A DNA stretch of 56,741 bases, taken from a virus. The notes under the pieces are model-generated. The model had not been told where the DNA came from. It worked only from the letters and a program-made list of their open reading frames with translations, and ran no database searches. The stretch's first letter is position 1, and the number at the start of each line of letters is the position of its first letter. The stretch is taken from IMG/VR virus record IMGVR_UViG_3300042691_019044, positions 1-56,741 of that record, one strand, 5' to 3'. Made by a program: the position numbers and the translations under genes. Below, one piece after another: positions 46,101 through 53,467 of this stretch.

Positions 46101-47777
46101 GTTTCGGGTATAACGTTTAGTAACAGGTGGAACAATGTTCTTAAATCACAATATTGTTTTGTTGATAATGCGCATATATCTTTTAATGAATATGATGTTA
46201 GTGTTGTTAAAAAAATTAACAGACCGTGGAATTTAGACCCACTTGTTGGTTCAACATCTCCTTTTTCCAGATATTATGGCTCTGATATGTATAGTGTATT
46301 AGCAATACCAGCTGCGGGGTATAATAATGCAACAACATATGCCGCTGGTGATGTTGTTGAATATAATGCTTTGACATATAGAAGACTTATTGCTGGATCT
46401 GGTGTTACCCCAGCTGTTGGAAATACTTGGGAGTTATACTACCCTGGTATGGTTGGTTCTAACGGTTATTATGAAACGGATAATTACAAAGATTATTTTG
46501 AACAAAGTAGGTTAAATAAAACAAATATTAAGTTAACACCAGCTTTTCCATTTTATACTAACGTTTGTTTGTATTTACTACCATTCTTAACCGATACAAC
46601 ATCCGTGTATCCGTTATTTGAAAGACTTTGTAGAATATCAGAAAAAAATAACCCAACTTTATTCGTTGCGGATCAAACAACTGGTGTAACATACAATAAC
46701 GCATCAAAATATATTGGTTATAAGTATACGGTTAATAGAGGTGCTTTATATAAATTTATTGGGGACACACCGATTAGTACGTATCCAGCACAACCATTTG
46801 AGGATACATCAAATTGGACTGAGTATGATTTTTGTTTGGTTAATAATTTTAAATTTTTTAAAGATAGGACTAAAGTTACTGTTTATGAAGCTAAAATAGA
46901 AAGCTTAACTGATTCGGTTAAAAATTCGTTTTACTTTTTTAAACCAAATTTATTGTTGAAAAATGGGTTCACGAATAGATCATTTAGTGGTTCAACTATT
47001 AATAACAAGTTAGTTACTGCTTTGGATAAACTTTATGATGCGACAGACCCAAATAGAGTTTCAATTACAACAACAGGTTTAGTTGATTTTAGAGTTGTTG
47101 GGAATGACGTTATAATGGATTATTTCCCACAAAAAGATGAAGTTGGTTACCCATTAACTGGTGAGTTTATTGGTAAATTAAGAATTTCAAACCCTTGTGG
47201 TAAAACAGCATCTACTGTTTTTGGGGTGTTGTTTGATACAGATGTTAATGCGTTGGATAGGCAACAGGGTATAACACAAACAGCAAACTTCACACCAGAA
47301 AATGTTGAAGTTTTACCATATGTTGTAAGAGTTGTGGTTACACAAAACGGACAAGCAAATGCTACATTAACGATTAAACAAACTGATAGCACATTGGCTC
47401 AAAAAACAACATCGACAAGTATAAATAAAAATAGTGTGTTTGATACAAAGTATGATGTTATACCAGAAACTAATTTTGAAATACAAATAAGTTATTCAAC
47501 ACAAAGAAAACAAACAAAATTTGGTTCGGCGTTCGTTGATTCAACACCATTGTTTGTTAACAACCAAGTCGTTAATACAAATACCATACAAACAACTTTC
47601 GCACAAACAGCGAGTTCTGAGACTAGGGTTATTACATTGAAGAACGTTACAGAAAACAAAACTGTATTTATCAATCTTAGTGGTATTGTTTCAATTACCG
47701 ATGTTAAAAATGATATTGTTGAAGCGAAATCTATTTTTAACGTAAGATCAATTAATATAAACACAGCAACACTATAA
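40122..47777 (+). CDS. Giant tail/baseplate protein with P2 gpI-like region and carbohydrate-binding-like modules (2551 aa)
   Basis: One uninterrupted frame. About residues 433-562 include DDIKRYIDGITFMRN, then LYKSKGTRKSIEFILRLVGL. This resembles the SKGT-type motif of P2 gpI-family baseplate proteins, which connect the baseplate to tail fibres. Further on are short modules of the W/Y chitin-binding (CBM5/12-like) type. The clearest is YNNATTYAAGDVVEYNALTY with a later W (residues ~2067-2105). Others, more diverged, are near 944-1006, 1873-1933 and 2205-2236. The C-terminal ~150 residues are Thr/Val/Asn-rich beta sequence. It probably bridges the baseplate to the receptor-binding genes downstream and itself touches surface glycans. 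The role is inferred; no catalytic site was seen. Confidence 0.6.
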   Translation: MADLSFTTNNQIIRDLYDTPQGAIDASKELGCDGYRTYIINGDVKYVPCSSFLQYERALRYRTVQGKIGAFGDDTFGSKLVGLQFANAKDEIQGDPFFTLGNFSIQKSVQQGAQASQLQIQTNESTQNDAVKSFTVESIAQRNLPYFEGKEYIEALKQKVTENLTVKVLFDRRKLDNYVLFSSLKERLKNVIIEIYNNFPAAIKAEPISITTPSVSNYVIYPLENRSSLKVNLYGLFNPYAVEYNSSGTTLNDSETVTKYRNFAKTYKDYVLFYNGVEYPIISVQLPQNSNDDATGVQLTVDGNPFGNIVDVNGVVNVRFYIKPKNKVYNDFFNNLTDLAAFLLNKDSNTGEYISEFVYPSEDDNGQIRTVKETLIFPMYDEFNIDMFSSKFDDYTTTLNDFADSYDSIKTNLITRFLTTDSLKEFDTTDRKANLIFQLYGKTFDDIKRYIDGITFMRNVSYDKIENVPDLLIKNYATMLGFNTFEIEDENTLIDSLFSTELDNVEKSTTPAEIDIELWRRILINSFYLYKSKGTRKSIEFILRLVGLPDEIFELNEYIYLAERPLNTPEVLNKIYGQSIIDDPEILVKRVPFDTKGFPTVPINVKYQEDGGYLTENKVNIGKFDFGQRYINQYKKYEKTFLFDVYRTIDNVKSWVYNEVPTTYYKDDRNGFTEYESNDIRLSINSKEIEAYLSVNRIFDVPVYRQYARNIGIVNADLNILNKFDSTNLTFNQFIKNSLDTFINPKNRKTIKTYPTLSKIYFDYLKTTNTPIDNMRSLEFLNKFDSSWVKLIQQFVPATSIINAGKKIQNSNFLDNKFVYKHGLNNDVSWLGTDGSEFQQKALKPVYLGSTNVTENVGIVGDKLEGQPITFNVSGKPGSKIIGTDPTINEYFGVHYTMFEYCDESEGRYYIWQSGVDYGDDTIFNGNINKSLYATTEQRYGVFVVYDNKLYRLNTRYLFQGTGHIPYIHTAGTGSTIESRYPPNKATVTNSLSVTKMIWEHIPIDADSRTITFGDTLSLNIRSAERSFYMNSIGRGLAYLGIGVEFDCPPPKPHVCYYDFTGRTISPALIHNTFKTFVDEEGTTQTIKQPRFYGYSRDYTPLKPTGLVYGEISKWATPYKKRFKWEDGKIYFKNDIIANIHATNKDNLVANSNVYIVTGDTVTGTTTYPSSAGSGLKTLGTALSTTSGATVDPASIITGTPGGMYERYQDRTKTDPFMHIDPAYISKIKLNPNRASYSVNLTKSLNLSHIFSGATSETTYKAKDNIINGELFISDSITVNFDGFYGLDSTKIGPFYTLNEDGVFVHTLENSILLQPNTNNYISIQSLNENFTTTGNDLSLVNTNPGNYLVAKNSFLNFKFELYFESIENVDQTVNIKLINSLGFVYDTQPFIFNGSDDADLRQYTFEYTGFFNSGERIYLVIEPIDLSCTLSRYEEIDYIHEEVTEAEFNQLNDPRFRVLFNSGFSGRGEYLDGYSIKPIYNLSNLDTNNLILRSDVNKYINVPFLNIAHSVDPNYYHNKLFLTYFQTNAQNTVVFDSSEYDKKINFDKINFTFKVRSKSDNFSTTGLVTGVGGKNLGYKTAIVEHELNFNDYYLGNSVRQTDYNDVTNAITIGKNIRVRKNTHNREFTYAPKHSFYDNVQLGTATGNTLGAFKGYDNGLNDYTIFDYSQNIISELRNKKRYVYGTLGTSNYNIYKLENDIYETEIYQKILGLVPEFNSQVVNYELNDVVKVLIEDYKIVVNTPTGQTVQTKEVYRLYVCVNDINVDHCYRLYDSNSATYIQGEIHEIYRPMGARSCFVEIEKYNPANFTPWGYDQIPLQTTNNPNLTDYVNKGLVSYDPTIVSEYNFGDIILGKYPNTSGNDEFFRFIYQKPLKWDSTRQYYKGDFVLSGVTDETSLAPTVYRFFIARKDNINAAPYLATVSTPTANWRRITSVDDLFDHKSLAGLTNWVDSIGTSWLTMDSYTAYCTTAARLPRTLPVSDGGMPFIATGNTVSGITFSNRWNNVLKSQYCFVDNAHISFNEYDVSVVKKINRPWNLDPLVGSTSPFSRYYGSDMYSVLAIPAAGYNNATTYAAGDVVEYNALTYRRLIAGSGVTPAVGNTWELYYPGMVGSNGYYETDNYKDYFEQSRLNKTNIKLTPAFPFYTNVCLYLLPFLTDTTSVYPLFERLCRISEKNNPTLFVADQTTGVTYNNASKYIGYKYTVNRGALYKFIGDTPISTYPAQPFEDTSNWTEYDFCLVNNFKFFKDRTKVTVYEAKIESLTDSVKNSFYFFKPNLLLKNGFTNRSFSGSTINNKLVTALDKLYDATDPNRVSITTTGLVDFRVVGNDVIMDYFPQKDEVGYPLTGEFIGKLRISNPCGKTASTVFGVLFDTDVNALDRQQGITQTANFTPENVEVLPYVVRVVVTQNGQANATLTIKQTDSTLAQKTTSTSINKNSVFDTKYDVIPETNFEIQISYSTQRKQTKFGSAFVDSTPLFVNNQVVNTNTIQTTFAQTASSETRVITLKNVTENKTVFINLSGIVSITDVKNDIVEAKSIFNVRSININTATL

Positions 47778-47790
47778 AAGTAAAATAAAT

Positions 47791-47805
47791 CTATTTATTG
47801 TAAAA
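47791..47805 (+). promoter_or_regulatory. Putative late promoter motif before the fibre module
   Basis: CTATTTATTGTAAAA matches the recurrent late motif and ends seven bases before the ATG at 47813. The gap between the two genes is only 35 bases and holds nothing else recognisable. Confidence 0.5.
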
Positions 47806-47812
47806 AATATAA

Positions 47813-50524
47813 ATGAGCTACGTTATAAAAAAAACCGAACCTTTAGTTAATTTAAAACTAACCGATACTGGTAGAAAAAATTTATCATCTGGGGGATTAG
47901 ATTTCTCAGCATTTGCACTAGGTGATGGTGAAATGGATTATAGTTCGGATAATCCAGCACTAATAAACATATTAAGACCAGTTGATAGACAACACGATAT
48001 ACAATATAAGGTGCCTTATGAGGGTACAATATATGAACAACCAATATCGCTATTAACTTCTTTGCAGAATGAAGTATTCACACCAGCCAAAGAAAGAGGC
48101 TTCTTTAGTTTTAACTTAAATACCAATGTAACTGAATTGGATACAACACTTTGGTCAATAGGTAATTTAACGGGCTCAACACACACAACAGCAACAGAAA
48201 TTGTATTATTCGATACAGCTAGAACTGTTGTTAACTCATATAAAGAAAGCATCAATGCGGGTGACTTTTTATTTATGAAATTTAAAACAAGTGGATATAC
48301 AAATTCTTATGTATCAAATGATTTAACAGAGGAAATTACAACATACCCAGTACCTTATTTGATGTATATTATTCAGAACATCAACGGAAACCCCAGTTTT
48401 AATATAAGCGGGTTAACCACTGGAACAACAACTGGATTTACAACTGGATTTACAACTGGCGTTACATTTGAATTAGATAGAGAATTACCAAATTTTAGTT
48501 CTTATGTTGTCGATGCTTTTATTTACCCAGGTAAGAATACCATAAAAGATTACTACGATAACGATACACCAATTGCTTATTGGAGTGGTGGTTTATTGGA
48601 TTTCACATCAAATTGTACATTATCAAATGATGATGTACCAGTTTGGAATATGAATATAATCACAATTGAAGATGTTGTCGGTTTAGACAACACAATTTAT
48701 AAGGGAAAATACACTAACGAATCTAGGAATTATTGGGGAACTGCTATTAATTATGATTATTTTTTAAATAATACAACAAATAAAGTTGGTGTTATTCATT
48801 ATACAAATAATTCTGTTAGTAATTACTACGCCGAAGGGTTTTACAAAAATACTTTAAAATTAAAAATACCCCACATAATGTGGCATAAACAACAATTTGG
48901 GGGTGTTGGTTTAGCTGATTCAGTTGGATATACATTTGTTTGCGACTCCGTGTTAAAAACAATGGGTGCCAATAATACTATTAGGTATTATGATCTGGTT
49001 GACCAAGAAACCACAAAAACCGTTGTTGGTAAAGTTTTAATCGACCAAAAAATCATAATTATTGAGGATCAAGAGTTATTAACTGTTATGTCATATAAGG
49101 CCAATAGAAACTGGACTTTACCGACTCCAAAATTAACATTAACCGAACCTGGTGTATGCCCAGGATCAAATTTAACGGGATGTTTGTTGAATAATGAGTC
49201 ATTACATATGACTTATTTATTTACCGATAATAATGGTTTAACGGGTTTGCATTGTGAAAATTATGCAACAATTAATAATACTAGTGGTGGTGTTAAAGAT
49301 GTTATTTTTGAATTTCCTAAAAATCCCAATGACCCGAATTATAGTGAATTTGGTTATTTAATGGATTTTAATGATACCGAAGGGTATGGTTATAGAGCTG
49401 GTTCTATTTTACTTATATGGCAAAAAACGCCAGTAAATGGTAAACCAGATCCATCTGATTGGAATTATTTAAATGTTAATAGTTTTATCGGTGGTAACGG
49501 TTGTTTAAGTAACATAACATCGCTTTGTGATAATTTTGAGTTGCAAAACGAAACAACAATATACCCAACAGCATTCACATCAAACCAATACACATTATCT
49601 GAACAAGAAATAGGCGATGTTATTGTTTCACAAAACGGTCTGATTTTAAAACAAGCGACATCTTTAGCAAATTTAGGTGTTGATGGTGATTATTGGAAAT
49701 ACCCTTTGAATGTGCTTAGCGGGCCAAACAACACTTCGGTTATAGAATTTACATCTGGCGTTTTAACATCAGGTGATGTTATACAATTTCACTATTTAAT
49801 TGGGGAAACAAATACATCATCAACGATAAGACAAGATATTACGGTTCCAATTGGTGGGGTACCAGCTGGTAATGATTATAACGATGGTATATATTTAATT
49901 GGTTCAACGGTTTGCTTGACTTTAAACAAACAACCTAATAATAATGTTGTTTATTTATTCTATAACGGTCAGTTAATTAGTGCAAACAATTATGGGGTGA
50001 TACCAACTGGTACAACCGCAACAAGAAGGGTTCAATTAACTTTTACACCAGCCGATGGCTCAATATTATCTTTATTTTATTTAGATAATGCTGGAGCTGG
50101 TAATAACCCAATTAGTAACACACTAACCGCAGCTAATATACAGAATTTAAGAGTTAATTTAGATAAGAGTTTGTTAGATGTGAGTGAGGGTACAAAATAT
50201 GATATAAATGACTTTATTTCTTTACCATCATTTAGTACTATTACAGGGCATACATTTGGTGATGAAACTTTCTTTTTTGGTAATATTGAAACGGATATTA
50301 AAGCAACGATTTATAAGAGCTTAATAACCTGTAATGTATTACCGAACAAATACATAAACACATCAAACCCAACCTTTAATCCAGATCAGGATAAAGTTGC
50401 GTTTACAGAAATGGGTGTTTACGATTCTGATGGTGATTTAGTTGCGATAGGCAAATTTAGTCAACCATTAACTAGAAAATATAATTCAGATGTATTAATA
50501 ATACAAGCGACAATAGATTTTTAA
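47813..50524 (+). CDS. Fibre/adhesin-like tail protein (903 aa)
   Basis: The N-terminus (residues ~10-45) carries VNLKLTDTGRKNLSSGG, then FALGDGEMDY, a short module shared with two downstream genes. The C-terminus (KVAFTEMGVYDSDGDLVAIG, then KFSQPLTRKY) closely matches the end of the gene at 53468. The middle is Thr/Asn/Gly-rich beta sequence, including a four-copy 12-base tandem repeat encoding TTGF-type units (~202-217) and a Cys-containing region ~445-500 and 563-578. This looks like a trimeric fibre or adhesin attached by its N-terminal module. The first gene behind a putative late promoter. Receptor binding is inferred. Confidence 0.55.
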   Translation: MSYVIKKTEPLVNLKLTDTGRKNLSSGGLDFSAFALGDGEMDYSSDNPALINILRPVDRQHDIQYKVPYEGTIYEQPISLLTSLQNEVFTPAKERGFFSFNLNTNVTELDTTLWSIGNLTGSTHTTATEIVLFDTARTVVNSYKESINAGDFLFMKFKTSGYTNSYVSNDLTEEITTYPVPYLMYIIQNINGNPSFNISGLTTGTTTGFTTGFTTGVTFELDRELPNFSSYVVDAFIYPGKNTIKDYYDNDTPIAYWSGGLLDFTSNCTLSNDDVPVWNMNIITIEDVVGLDNTIYKGKYTNESRNYWGTAINYDYFLNNTTNKVGVIHYTNNSVSNYYAEGFYKNTLKLKIPHIMWHKQQFGGVGLADSVGYTFVCDSVLKTMGANNTIRYYDLVDQETTKTVVGKVLIDQKIIIIEDQELLTVMSYKANRNWTLPTPKLTLTEPGVCPGSNLTGCLLNNESLHMTYLFTDNNGLTGLHCENYATINNTSGGVKDVIFEFPKNPNDPNYSEFGYLMDFNDTEGYGYRAGSILLIWQKTPVNGKPDPSDWNYLNVNSFIGGNGCLSNITSLCDNFELQNETTIYPTAFTSNQYTLSEQEIGDVIVSQNGLILKQATSLANLGVDGDYWKYPLNVLSGPNNTSVIEFTSGVLTSGDVIQFHYLIGETNTSSTIRQDITVPIGGVPAGNDYNDGIYLIGSTVCLTLNKQPNNNVVYLFYNGQLISANNYGVIPTGTTATRRVQLTFTPADGSILSLFYLDNAGAGNNPISNTLTAANIQNLRVNLDKSLLDVSEGTKYDINDFISLPSFSTITGHTFGDETFFFGNIETDIKATIYKSLITCNVLPNKYINTSNPTFNPDQDKVAFTEMGVYDSDGDLVAIGKFSQPLTRKYNSDVLIIQATIDF
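48416..48463 (+). repeat. Four tandem 12-bp units in the fibre gene
   Basis: Units are accactggaaca, acaactggattt, acaactggattt and acaactggcgtt. The middle two are identical. They encode Thr/Gly/Phe repeats in frame, so gain or loss of a unit would keep the frame. Confidence 0.85.
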
Positions 50525-50525
50525 A

Positions 50526-51110
50526 ATGGGGTTTATTTACGATAATACAAATACTTTTGAGGTTTACTTAACAGATTTAGGTAAGCAAAAATTTTTTGAT
50601 GGTGGATTTAAAGATTCGGCGGTGTATTTCTCTTTAATTGATTCAGATGCAAATTATGATATTTTTGATCCAGCTCAAAATGAAATTTTAACTTGGGTGA
50701 CTGGGACAACATATTCTGTTGGAGATGTTGTTAAATATTCAAATAATTTTTATAGAAAAGTATCTGTCAACCCAGTATCACCATCAACCGAATACATACC
50801 AACAAACTCGACTTATTGGGATAAGATAAGAGTATTTGATCCAACGAATATTTCCGTGCAACCAATACCAACTATAAACCACGTTAGTGGATATAAAACT
50901 TCATTGGCAAACGGTACCTCACAAGATGACGATTATATAAATGATGTCTTTGTGCAAGTTCCATTAAGGGGTAAAAAGGTTGATAATTTGATTTATAAAA
51001 GAGCTTTATTTGGTATTAAATCTTCCACACAAAAAGAATATATAATGTATGAACCAGATTTAACCTCAAACCAATCACTTGAGGTTTTAACATATATCAA
51101 TAATGGGTAA
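50526..51110 (+). CDS. Short tail protein with shared N-terminal module and chitin-binding-like module (194 aa)
   Basis: It starts one base after the fibre gene. Residues ~10-40 (FEVYLTDLGKQKFFDGGF, then LIDSDANYD) repeat the LTD.G module of its neighbours. Residues ~58-107 form the best CBM5/12-like module of the window: WVTGTTYSVGDVVKYSNNFY followed by TYWDKI. The remainder is beta-type (VFVQVPLRGKKVDNLIYKRA). The module is normally associated with chitin or other glycan binding, so this may be an adhesin or decoration on the tail tip. The last 8 bases overlap the next gene. Confidence 0.55.
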   Translation: MGFIYDNTNTFEVYLTDLGKQKFFDGGFKDSAVYFSLIDSDANYDIFDPAQNEILTWVTGTTYSVGDVVKYSNNFYRKVSVNPVSPSTEYIPTNSTYWDKIRVFDPTNISVQPIPTINHVSGYKTSLANGTSQDDDYINDVFVQVPLRGKKVDNLIYKRALFGIKSSTQKEYIMYEPDLTSNQSLEVLTYINNG

Positions 51111-51945
51111 ACAATTTAACATAAAAGGCGTCAATGGTTTGTATTTAACATACAAACCTCAAATTACTTTAACAACAGCTAATTATGCGAATCAATTGTT
51201 GCTTGACGAAGATTTTTTTCCAGCGACAAGGTCGGAATCAAATTTGTTTGATCTTAAAAACGCGAGATATCAAGAACCATCGAGTTTTATTGGATCAAAT
51301 TCTCTACAAAAATCAAACTCTTTATACAAATATTCAGAAATTACTATAAAAGATGGTTTGGTTGCAAATAAAATGTACTACAATAAATTTAAATTTTATT
51401 TTAGATTTTTTGGGTCAAGTTTAAGTGGTTATAAATTACCAGGATTAAACGCAACAAATAGTAAGAAAATATTAGATAGATTACGTGTTAAAATATATGT
51501 CGTGATTGGTGGAAATGTAATACCAATGGAACTATCAAATTTACAAAAATATTCTGGCGGTTCATGGGTTAATATTACTTCAACATCCGATGTAACAAGC
51601 TCTGGTTCCATTTCTGCTGGTAATTATGGAATTCATTTGGCGAGTGGTTTAAATAGTGAAGACTGTATTGACATGGCATATACTGGAACCACAACAGTTA
51701 ATACTTTATTTAATGGTTATTTAAATGCACCAGATAATTATAATTTTAGGGTTGATGCGGAATTCCCAAATTTTAATCAAATTGCTGTAAATGGTAAAGG
51801 TTATAAAATAATAGTAAGATATTTTAATGTTGGTGTATCAGGTACTGGAACGTATGCAACATCGGAAGCTGTTGAATTAATGTCAAACACTTTCGTTTAT
51901 TACGAAGCAGCACAATCATCAGCAGGTAATCCTAACGTTTCATAA
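51103..51945 (+). CDS. Structural protein of unknown function (280 aa)
   Basis: It overlaps the preceding gene by 8 bases. The sequence is beta-rich with Gly/Ser turns: residues ~128-160 include RVKIYVVIGGNVIPMELSNL, and ~215-250 include APDNYNFRVDAEFPNFNQIA. The end is Ser/Ala-rich. No motif or family was recognised. Co-translation with the chitin-binding-like protein upstream and tight spacing (one base) to the next gene suggest a part of the same tail-tip complex. Confidence 0.5.
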   Translation: MGKQFNIKGVNGLYLTYKPQITLTTANYANQLLLDEDFFPATRSESNLFDLKNARYQEPSSFIGSNSLQKSNSLYKYSEITIKDGLVANKMYYNKFKFYFRFFGSSLSGYKLPGLNATNSKKILDRLRVKIYVVIGGNVIPMELSNLQKYSGGSWVNITSTSDVTSSGSISAGNYGIHLASGLNSEDCIDMAYTGTTTVNTLFNGYLNAPDNYNFRVDAEFPNFNQIAVNGKGYKIIVRYFNVGVSGTGTYATSEAVELMSNTFVYYEAAQSSAGNPNVS

Positions 51946-51946
51946 T

Positions 51947-52603
51947 ATGGGTGCAATAGTATATACCGACTTATATAGTAGAAAAGCTGAGAAACAACCA
52001 GTTTTTGATTTTATGATTAAAAAATCCGATTTTTATATTAACACACATGGTGTTAGTGTTACGGAATTATCCAAATCATATACATCTTATACTGATGGTT
52101 TATTTTATGTTTTAAATAAAAATAGCAAACCAATTTATTTTAACGGTTTATATCTTTCATCCGTAAGAATGAGGAGGGAAACTGGATACCCCGCAATATC
52201 CTTAGTTGTATCATTAAACAATACAAGAGTTATCGGTAATTATACTTACGAGGATTATTCTTTAAAATTTAGGGGCCAACAAATCGGGGAATTAACAATT
52301 AGTAGGTTAAATAAATTTGTTAACGGTAATAATGAAATGTTAAATCCGTTTCAATCTATTGAAATGTCGGCAACTTACGCCGTTTTTAATTTAAATAAAT
52401 TGGATATTCAATATTTTGGCAAATCAAATTTAAACCCAAATAGAAAAAAGGGTACGATTGATGTAACTTTTAATATAAAATGTTTCGCTGATAAAGAATA
52501 TACACAACAAGTCAATGATACTTTAGTTATTACAATAAATACAATTAACACTGGTTACATACCAATAGCATTAACACCTCCTAGCCTCGGATATGGTTAT
52601 TAA
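51947..52603 (+). CDS. Structural protein of unknown function (218 aa)
   Basis: It starts one base after the previous stop in context AATATGGG. The sequence is beta-rich with aromatic strands (YINTHGVSVTELSKSYTSYT, then GLFYVLNKN, about residues 31-60). It includes SVRMRRETGYPAISLVVSLN at ~71-90, and its final ~40 residues are Thr/Ile-rich. No enzymatic motif or membrane segment was seen, and no family is recognised. The placement suggests an accessory protein of the fibre module. Confidence 0.5.
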   Translation: MGAIVYTDLYSRKAEKQPVFDFMIKKSDFYINTHGVSVTELSKSYTSYTDGLFYVLNKNSKPIYFNGLYLSSVRMRRETGYPAISLVVSLNNTRVIGNYTYEDYSLKFRGQQIGELTISRLNKFVNGNNEMLNPFQSIEMSATYAVFNLNKLDIQYFGKSNLNPNRKKGTIDVTFNIKCFADKEYTQQVNDTLVITINTINTGYIPIALTPPSLGYGY

Positions 52604-52608
52604 ATTAT

Positions 52609-53169
52609 ATGAGATATACATATTACTTTAAAGATACTAATGATGTTATAATAAGTGATCCACTCACAAAAAATGAGTATGATAACTTTATGGTCGATTT
52701 TAAAAAATTAAACGACAATTATAACTTTGAAATTTACTTAGTTGGTAGTTATTTATCGTATTTAACTAAAGAATCCACAAAATATAATGATATTGATTTT
52801 TTTATTATGGCTGAAAAAATTATTGACTTAGATGAGTTGACTGAATTTTTTAAATTATTTCACGAATTGGCCAAAAAATACAAATTCGCATACGATTTAA
52901 TTTATTTTATGGATGCCACCGCAGACGATTTAAATATGAACCCTAAAACCCCGTATATTTTCAACATTGAAAGTAGTAGGACAATAAAACTATATCATAC
53001 TAAATTAGAAGAAAATAGTCAATTATTACCACCAAAAGAAATAAGTGACTCATTGATTCCAGATACGGTTTTATTCCAAAGTGTTTTTAGTGGTAAAACA
53101 CAATCAGAAAGGTTTAGAAATAAAAATCAAACAAAATCGGTTTTTCAAAAACCAATAAAAATCTCATAA
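52609..53169 (+). CDS. Nucleotidyltransferase-fold (Pol beta superfamily-like) protein (186 aa)
   Basis: Residues 42-66 fit the family signature G-[GS]-x(n)-[DE]-h-[DE]-h: VGS at 45-47, then D61-I-D63 in YNDIDFFIM. A third carboxylate, D96, lies on a following strand (FAYDLIYFMD). This is the metal-binding triad arrangement of minimal nucleotidyltransferases, which transfer NMP from NTP to proteins, small molecules or nucleic acids. The remaining ~80 residues are not recognised and end in a basic tail (SERFRNKNQTKSVFQK). It is encoded between tail genes, five bases after one and before a late-promoter-like site, which is an unexpected place for an enzyme. Activity and substrate are unknown; the fold is inferred from the motif alone. 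Confidence 0.6.
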   Translation: MRYTYYFKDTNDVIISDPLTKNEYDNFMVDFKKLNDNYNFEIYLVGSYLSYLTKESTKYNDIDFFIMAEKIIDLDELTEFFKLFHELAKKYKFAYDLIYFMDATADDLNMNPKTPYIFNIESSRTIKLYHTKLEENSQLLPPKEISDSLIPDTVLFQSVFSGKTQSERFRNKNQTKSVFQKPIKIS

Positions 53170-53173
53170 TAAA

Positions 53174-53188
53174 CTATTTATTAATAAA
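53174..53188 (+). promoter_or_regulatory. Putative late promoter motif before the split fibre genes
   Basis: CTATTTATTAATAAA matches the recurrent late motif. It lies 31 bases before the ATG at 53220, farther than at the other three sites, and the leader between is almost pure A/T. Confidence 0.45.
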
Positions 53189-53219
53189 AAAGAATAACTA
53201 AAATTAAAAAAACGATAAA

Positions 53220-53462
53220 ATGGGTTTAATAGATACAGGAACTACCGTTGAAATGAAAGTTTACCTAACGGATTTGGGTCGAAGAAGACTTCTAGAACAA
53301 GGGTTTATCCCAAGTTCATTTTCAATATCGGATGAGGATGTTAACTATAATGCTAGTCTATTTGTAACACAGATGGTTAGTGATTTAACTGGAGATTACA
53401 ATGATAATGTCTACTCTTTGTCCAAAAATGTTACAATAAAAAATCAAATTATTAGACAATAA
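53220..53462 (+). CDS. Small tail protein consisting of the shared N-terminal module (80 aa)
   Basis: Residues ~10-42 (VEMKVYLTDLGRRRLLEQGF, then ISDEDVNYN) repeat the module found at the N-termini of the 903-aa and 194-aa proteins. Here it stands almost alone and ends IKNQIIRQ. The next gene starts five bases later in another frame and matches the 903-aa protein's C-terminus, so the pair looks like a split version of that gene. The module may be the part that docks fibres on the baseplate. The start context CGATAAAATGGG is typical for this genome. Confidence 0.65.
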   Translation: MGLIDTGTTVEMKVYLTDLGRRRLLEQGFIPSSFSISDEDVNYNASLFVTQMVSDLTGDYNDNVYSLSKNVTIKNQIIRQ

Positions 53463-53467
53463 CTAAA

